A DNA stretch of 64,000 nucleotides, taken from NCBI GenBank assembly GCA_035235625.1, contig CP141145.1:27902563-27966562 (forward strand), written 5' to 3'. Each line of letters starts with the position of its first letter. Positions within the stretch are counted from its first letter, which is position 1. This document shows positions 57,288 through 64,000 of the stretch, piece by piece. The position numbers and the translations under genes were made by a program. Source of the stretch: Saururus chinensis. Its lineage: Eukaryota; Streptophyta; Magnoliopsida; Piperales; Saururaceae. The notes below the pieces were generated by a model. It saw only the letters and a list, made by a program, of their open reading frames with translations. It was not told the DNA's origin and did no database searches.

Positions 57288-57827
57288 ATGGCCCTCCGAC
57301 CCAATGGCAGCTCCAAGCTACTCCTCGCCACTCTTGTTGCTGCTGCTTGCTTGTTCCACCATGGTCATAGAACTGCACATCTTTCCTTCTTTCTTTATCT
57401 TATCCAACCACCTTTTGTCTTTTGTTTACTCACTGTTCCATGTCTGTATCTGCATTCATGGTCCTGCATTGATTCTTCTCACTGTGTGTCTCTTTTTCAT
57501 GGTGTTCCGAGAACAACAGGCTACTGTGCAAGATGTGGAGCTTACCCTCCTAGTGTTGAGCAGAAGCAAGTGGGATATGGAGAACCACCCACATTCAGAG
57601 TGGAAGTGACCAACAACTGCCCCATGTGCCCGGTGATCAACATTCACGTCAAGTGTGGGAGGTTCTCCCAGTCACTGGTGAGCCCCATGCTGTTCAAAGT
57701 TCTCAGCTACAATGACTGCGTTGCCAATGGTGGATTGCCCCTGCAGCCTCTGCAATCAATCTTCTTCAACTACTCGCACCTCAAGTTCCCAATGTCAACT
57801 CGCACCTGGTTTTTCCAGTGCGAGTGA
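57288..57827 (+). CDS. TPD1-like small secreted cysteine-rich protein, two exons
   Basis: Exons 57288-57363 and 57520-57827, with a 156-base GT-AG intron, give 127 residues in one frame. Residues 1-26 (MALRPNGSSKLLLATLVAAA) are a signal peptide. The mature part has the Cys pattern of the TPD1/TDL1-like family: CARC near the start, NNCPMC, then single cysteines in HVKCGRF and YNDC, and a final WFFQCE. TPD1 itself is the ligand of the EMS1 receptor in anthers. The more distant members, of which this seems one, have no settled role. The frame is open through the intron, giving a longer unspliced 179-residue reading, but that would interrupt the secreted domain with low-complexity sequence. A stem-loop encloses the stop codon. 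Confidence 0.82.
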   Translation: MALRPNGSSKLLLATLVAAACLFHHGHRTAHLSFFLYLIQPPFVFCLLTVPCLYLHSWSCIDSSHCVSLFHGVPRTTGYCARCGAYPPSVEQKQVGYGEPPTFRVEVTNNCPMCPVINIHVKCGRFSQSLVSPMLFKVLSYNDCVANGGLPLQPLQSIFFNYSHLKFPMSTRTWFFQCE

Positions 57828-57846
57828 GGTAAAACCAGGTGCGAGT
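57798..57846 (+). repeat. 16-bp perfect inverted repeat around the stop codon of the TPD1-like gene
   Basis: ACTCGCACCTGGTTTT (57798-57813) is followed after 17 bases by AAAACCAGGTGCGAGT (57831-57846). The stop TGA (57825-57827) is in the loop. A 12-base direct repeat GTGCGAGTGAGG also occurs at 57818 and 57839. Confidence 0.95.
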
Positions 57847-58240
57847 GAGGGAAGAGAAGATAAAAAATTACTATTCACTCATTTCCATTTTTTTATGTTC
57901 TTCAGTGATGTTGGATTTTTCTTCATTAAAGTTTAGCTATAGTGAATTTGCTAGTAAGCATCATGATTGAAATATAATTGAATAACCGGTTAATAAGTTT
58001 ATGTGTCACGGCCAGGTGCATTTCATCAAATGAGCGGATTTATCATTAATACCTTTTCCAGTTAGGAATTTAAGTCAGATAGATTCCAATTTTGTCCCTA
58101 GTATTGATAGGGAAAACCTTAATCAGAGCCCAAAGCTGCCAAAAGTTTGAAGGATAAAAGTGAATGAATATATTTGTGTTCAAGTAATGTATTTATCAAT
58201 TAAATGATTTTTTATACATGGAGTGACACAACTGTTTATC
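57828..58240. other. short spacer between convergent genes
   Basis: The spacer must contain both 3' UTRs (TPD1-like on plus, protease on minus). No other gene is visible. Confidence 0.6.
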
Positions 58241-61200
58241 TCAATGCTTGAACTTGAGAAGAAAAATGGTTGTCAACAGCCAGAATCCAGTGATATAGCT
58301 TGCTTGAAGGCTGCTTACAGATGAAATATCGCTGGAGCCCATTGTATAAACTGAGCCATTGTCGTCCTGCACTTTGATGGTCGAGGAACCTGCAAGAAAT
58401 AGGCAATATGAACACGGATGTAAAAAGTTTGCGGTCTCTTTTTTTTTTTCTCAAAGAAAATGAACCGAATAAACAGCATCGGCCCACTTAGATCAAATAT
58501 ACCCCAAGCATGTTGTACATGATACAAACAAACCACCAAAGATAGCTAGTTCAGAAAGGTTATTCCAATAGCACTTCCATTTCTACTCACCATCCATGTT
58601 TTATACTGATAACAATTTTAAGTAGTACTCACAGTTGTAGTCAGTCCATCCAATAACTTGCTTCTCTAGATCATATACCACCATCTTGTTCGACAGCACC
58701 AAATCTGCATGAATAAAGGCAACTAACGCGTTGAAGGCACAAATTAAGGTTAAGAGAAAGCAAACGGCAGCAAATCAAGATATTTAGTTCTTGCAATTTT
58801 TAACAAATTTCTATTATCTAAATATGCTGAATAAGGGAACTAAAATGTAGAAGGCATAAATTAAGATTAAAAGGTGACTTGATGATGCTAACTTCATTAT
58901 GAAAAATCACGCTTTTCTGCGTAAAATTATCACGTGCTATTGTGGCACCACTAAATGTTAGTGTTTATGAAGGCAGTGCATTTTGCAGAGGAAGTTGAAG
59001 GATTGCATGGACAAATATGATGGTATTTCTTTATCAGATGTTAACCAATTTGGGTAATCCGTTATTATAACTTTTTAGCAGAAAGATTTATTATATATTG
59101 GCCTGAGGGGGAATTTGTAAGGGCAGATAGCCATGTGTTCATCCCAACTATTTAGCGAGATAGGGTTCGGGTTGTTGTTTCCACAAATACTATAAACTAG
59201 GTAAGAAGCAAGTAATCTTGGGGGTGCAAGTAAGCTAATTTAGTCCTAAAGCAGATCTGAAATCTAGTTATGGGGCGATAAACAGTCAGAACCAAAGCTA
59301 GAACTCGTCTTCATCTATTTGATTAGAGATTGCTCAGCTGAAGACATATTAGGCATTCAAAAGCTAATTACCGCATAACTATGATATAATAGAAAAAGAC
59401 ATAAGGAGTCAATACATTTATTTCACTAGTAATGTTGAAAACGCATAAAAGAATTTGGAACTTTTCACCGAGTCAGAAGAACACTAGACTATTAAGACAA
59501 GAGGAAGAAAAATAGAAAATAAACTTTCAACTACAAATAAAGTGCCCCAAATAGTTAGAAATAGTGGAATAGAAAACTATGCTTGCGAGTCTTTTGGCTT
59601 CCATAAATATTCAAATACTCAGCCTGAACTTCTCTTTTATTGACAAAGCTTAACTCTACTTTGTGCTCAAGGATGAACTAAACGTTTTACAAGCATTGCA
59701 CTAATTCACACGTTTAATCATTGTATTTATTTGCCAACAGAGCTCTTAATTTTTCTTAGTCAATCTAATGTTCCACTTGTAAACACAAAACACCAGAGAA
59801 GAAGATCATGGAAAATAATGAAACCAATTAAAAAAGGAAAAATGCATAGGTCAGCATCTACCTCCTAAAAGTGTAATGTCTTTTCCATCTTTAGTCTTAA
59901 CTCCACTACTTTGCCAACCAATACACCACGCATTAACCTGCAGATAGTGACAACAGATACAAAGTGGAATTATGATAATGGCAACATTAAATAACATATA
60001 ACATTTAGATGTTGAAGAATATTCGCAACATAATTTGTATCAACATTTTGATATATGGTCATAAGTAATAAATTGATATGCAACAGCCCAAAAACCACAA
60101 AAAGAAAATCCACCATTAATCAAAGATAACATTTTGAAAAATTAGAGTTGTCCATCAGATAAGAACCAACATAGATTCAACCATTAGAAAACATAAAAGG
60201 AGGAAACAAAAGATTTTCCCATTTCCACAGTAGAATTTTGACTTTCCACTAACTCAAAATTTAATCATGAATAATTCAAAATGTGACATTTTAGAAGAGG
60301 GATGAAGAATTATCCATACCTAGTGATAAAATAGATTTAAAGATAAAATACATGACAATAACATGGCTCATGACATATACCAGCAGATCCCTTTGATTGA
60401 GATTAAACATTATAATCACTTGTATGACAAAATAAGCAAGCTTAGAACACGATCATACAGAAAAAACAGAAAGAGGTTATATTAACTTCACCACAGAAGG
60501 AAAAATAAGATATGAATTTTAAAATCATGTCAATGTCACCGAACACAATAACTAACCTGGATTTGGAAGAGATAGTCATGAGGATTTACTACCAAAGGGA
60601 GATCATTCTCAAAATATATAGTCACAGGTGGGAACTGATTATCTACACTGAAATAGAAAAAAAAGATATTTATTGAATTTTGCTGTAAACTATAAACTGG
60701 CCTCGAGAAGCACTTCAGCATAATAATTTTTATAAAATATTATTCTATATAGATATGCTCTCCATACATGTTGTCCCTCCTCCCTGACCCACTATCTGGC
60801 TTCTCCCAAGTACAACATTCTCAGCATCACGAAAAAGAAAAAAAGTTCCAAACAATTAAATTTTCTAATGTGAGAAAATCTTACTCAGGTTATGAGACTA
60901 CCTTCCAATAAAATTGAAGCATTGAAAACCCTGATATGTCTGTAAATTCACATTCGGCTGGAAAGACATAATCTAGAAAGAAAACATCTGTTTCAATTAA
61001 CAATCATACAAGAAGATTTAGAAGTAGACTTTAGACCATAATTCGTACCGCAGTAATCATTTGTTTATAAATTGTGTCTGGAAAGTATGCCAAGGTGGTA
61101 CCACTATCAATAATTGCCCCTTGTGAGTTTCCAGTGTCAAATACACCAGAAGGAAGGCGTAACATTGTGTCACCAACCTCAATTCCCGTCATGTTTACAT

Positions 61201-63691
61201 TGTAGTGTTGCCTGCAAAACAAGTGACAGCATAATATAATGCATCTCAAGTGAAACATATACAAATTGGTAACTTATAATAAGATGCTGGTGTTTGGTTT
61301 AGTTCAGTTTGGTTGAAATCATTGGTCCTTCCCTAACAGCTTAAGCTTCTAGGGAAGTTGGTTTTTAGCTTCATGGCGTGCAAACATTTGAGACATTCCT
61401 AATTATGCTTGTGCATGTGGAGGAGTGGTGGTTTAGGTCAGTTTGGTTTGTTGGTTGATATGCATTTTTGGACCTTTCCCTCACAGTTATTTTTATGAGT
61501 TGGTGGTGCTAACTGTCAAAACTTGAACTCTCTGTTGCTGACCAATTTTTGAGTGAAAGAGAAACATTATAACCTAAACTGAATGCAAAAAGTGCCATTG
61601 TGTTTTATTTAATAAGAAATGCATTCTATGTTTATGTTTATGCCTATGTAAGCAGACATTTGTAACTACAATTTTATGGTTTAAAAAGCATATTTTAATG
61701 AAGGCTTAAAAAATTTTATCTTCTAAAAAGTTATTACAAAATTTGGCTGTTTAGACAATTAACAGAAACATCAATAAATTGCTTCTGTGCAAATTCATTT
61801 AAAAACAAAATTTTTAAAAACATATGATGAGATGAAAGTACCAAGTGCAATTACAAATATTGTGAGAAGAAGAAAACCAAAATGCCACAAATATGAAATA
61901 AAGCCATATCAAATATCTAGAGGAGATCATAATTTAAATTTTTTTCAGTCAAACAGGGTATAATCACATACTGATTTGGTATTATAGGAGTTGATTTCAC
62001 TTGAGGCTGCATAATATTTCCTATCGCAAAAATTCCACCGCCATTAACACTGTCTAAGCAATGAGCAAACATCTTCTTCACTTTTCCAGATGAAGCTAGC
62101 TGGGAAATCACAGAAGAATTTGATTGCCCAAAACCAAGTATTCCGTCAACTGCACCGTTTGATGCTCCCAGATCCCCTGATTGGTAGGCCCCACAGCTGC
62201 AGAACAATCAAGAGAAAAAAGAAAAAAGTATGAGAATTGACTATTTCACCAAAATGGATAGCTACAACCTACAAAAATGCCAATGTTAAAATAAAAGGAA
62301 GAGACAAATATCCAAATAACTGTAACAGAAGAGATCAAGATTTGAGGAGCTCAAAGTAAACAGATTAGACTGGATTTGTGAGATTACTAAGCAGTTATGA
62401 CAAACTAGACAGTCACCCTCCTATGTTGTGGACCAGTTAACATCCAAAACTTTATGACAAGAAGGAATGTGGCTATTTAGATATGAATATATTACTTAAT
62501 GGAAATAGAAAGTGATAAATATCCACATGAGATGGAATTCTGAATCTATGGAATATCTCATTTTATTGGACAGAAAAGATATAATGAATTATGCAGGGGA
62601 AAGACATGGCTGTTGTTGCTTTAGTTTAGTTTGATTCTATTTGGTTTGATTTCTACCGTTGTTGGTCCTTTCCCTAACATCTTAAGCTTTTAGGAGAATA
62701 GTTGTATAAGACGGTATCAAATCCAGGAGGTCTTGGGTTCCATTCACAACCCAAGACCTGCAGAGGACCCTGCCAGGAGGTCTTAATCTGTATGTTCCCC
62801 AGCTAAAATCCGCATATGTATGATCAAGCTTTCTCCTGCAGACGAACCTTGGTTTAGATGAGTATGGCTTAATTTGTTTGATATAGATTATTTATAAATG
62901 GGTGAAACACTGAAATTTGGGAAGGATGTTATCTTTCAGTTGTGAGCAATAAAATAGTTGGAACAATAAGAGTAATTCAGATATACTCAATGGGAAAAGA
63001 AAACAGTAATGAGAAGATAATTGAAAAGAAACTTATAAATATACTTACCTAGATATTTCTATCAAAGAAGCCAGCTGATTTATATTAGTTAATACAAACA
63101 ATATTCAACATCTTTACATCAACTGCTCAATATTAAGACATATATTGTTGATAAATATTAACATAGAATGGTATGTTACGATTTCCCAAAAGTTAAAAAG
63201 GGGATCACTGACAATGGCTGATAACCTAGGAGGTCTGATCAAGAATGCAAAATACAAGTTTTGCAAGTAAAAAATAAATACATTACAGTTCGAAAAAAAC
63301 CATGTAGCTGCATATTTTTCCACAGGCCAACACCCTCTGACTTCCAAAAAAACATAGAGCATAGTGCACATAAATGTATAAATGAAATAAGTTTAATTTA
63401 CATATGTACTCATGAAGTATTTTAAAAAAGGTAAGGTGTGCACCCAAATATAATACTTGAATTGGCTTTTTGGGTCTGAGGATTTCCAGAAGCTTGGTTA
63501 TACTGAAGCAAGTCTGTCACGTAGTATCCATTAGTTGAGCTTCCATCTCCATAACGCACACTATATTGGCATAGCACGCCAGGACTACAGTTTGGAATCT
63601 GCCCTTCGTAAGCTGAAGTACAGAATGGTTGATCACAAGTAACCAACGATCCACTTTGGGAACCATTTGGATCATAAAGTGTGAGTTTTAT
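58241..63691 (-). CDS. A1 aspartic protease, A36/A39 type with C-terminal GPI-like tail (5' end outside window)
   Basis: Pepsin-family endopeptidase of the secretory pathway. Visible exons (minus): 63691-63444, 62196-61972, 61211-61049, 60972-60902, 60647-60557, 59937-59862, 58704-58633, 58389-58241. They give 364 residues in a single frame with GT-AG introns throughout. Features in order: IKLTLYDPNGS and VTCDQPFC; the flap region QYSVRYGDGSSTNGYYVTD; DGILGFGQSNSSVISQLA; the second catalytic Asp in AIIDSGTTLAYF; NAWCIGWQSSG with the downstream disulphide Cys; and DLVLSNKMVVYDLE. It ends SSDISSVSSLQAS followed by a hydrophobic tail (ITGFWLLTTIFLLK), as in GPI-anchored A36/A39. The first catalytic DTGS and the signal peptide are not in the window. 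It would act at the plasma membrane or cell wall. No lesion is seen. Confidence 0.9.
62580..62840. repeat. dispersed repeat fragment in a protease intron
   Basis: CCTTTCCCTAACATCTTAAGC, then a GGTATCA-like string and GGTCTTGGGTTCCATTC, resemble the LTR end plus primer-site stretch, or SINE B box, common in plant genomes. A related piece (CCTTCCCTAACAGCTTAAGC) is at 61325-61350 in the next intron. No coding. Confidence 0.35.
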
Positions 63692-64000
63692 CTACATAGG
63701 AAAATAATCACAATATTAGTACTATAAACCAACGAAACTAAAATCTCTTTGTTGCTGATCCACAAACAGATTGTCAAAAAGAAAAAAAATTAAGAAAAAA
63801 ACAAAAGACTTGAAAATTTAATGAATTGCTAAAATATTGCGTCACAAATGAATCCTGAAAGGAAGGATATTAAAGCAACTTTTATTTCTGGTACATGAGA
63901 TACCAAGAAAGTAGTTTTTTGAAATTTTAATCAGAGACATTATAAATACCTTCTGTAAAAGACCAAGTACGATGTGAATATACCAAGAATAGAATATCTC

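Noticed and set aside
57193..57609. Alternative 138-codon frame over the TPD1-like gene
   Set aside because: Splicing 57363 to 57520 yields a signal peptide plus a full cysteine-rich domain in the other frame. This frame has no domain.

Overview
The window is nuclear DNA from a flowering plant. Genes have GT-AG introns, the non-coding DNA is AT-rich, and most of the sequence is plant transposable elements of many classes: LINE, gypsy LTR, hAT, Mutator, CACTA-like and small MITEs. I cannot name the species. Nothing points specifically to a grass.

Four protein genes look like real host genes. (1) An intronless AP2/ERF transcription factor of the DREB A-6 / ERF group I type (minus, 12282-11092). 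(2) A 14-exon organellar-type lysyl-tRNA synthetase (minus, 41690-29827). I could rebuild it exon by exon to one continuous 585-residue frame with a transit-peptide-like N-terminus. (3) A two-exon small secreted cysteine-rich protein of the TPD1-like family (plus, 57288-57827). (4) The 3' eight exons of an A1 aspartic protease of the A36/A39 type with a C-terminal hydrophobic tail (minus, 63691-58241). Its first exon(s) lie beyond the right edge. Genes 3 and 4 converge, with 413 bases between their stop codons.

Between them the DNA is stacked mobile elements. Positions 1-10.2 kb hold MITE-like repeats, a decayed LINE, a 1.7 kb element with CACTA-type ends, and a foldback. From 16.8 to 29.1 kb there is a 2.6 kb direct tandem duplication. 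Its first copy is split by a 6,945-bp Mutator-like element (18194-25138), and its second copy keeps the uninterrupted site. That element has TIRs over 300 bp made of stacked palindromes, a 9-bp target duplication, a damaged mudrA-type transposase gene, and a damaged Plant Mobile Domain gene on the same strand. The duplicated DNA itself contains a non-autonomous hAT element with a perfect 8-bp target duplication.

From 42 to 54.5 kb there is a three-layer nest. A decayed gypsy element (minus) was split between RNase H and integrase by a 7.5 kb hAT element with its own transposase pseudogene. That hAT was in turn split by the LTR end of a second gypsy-type element. A relative of this last LTR sits in the largest intron of the lysyl-tRNA synthetase gene.

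The strongest candidate for an unusual system is the Mutator-like element: a transposase and a PMD gene bounded by palindrome-array termini, with an unfilled paralogous site 2.6 kb away that fixes its ends to the base.
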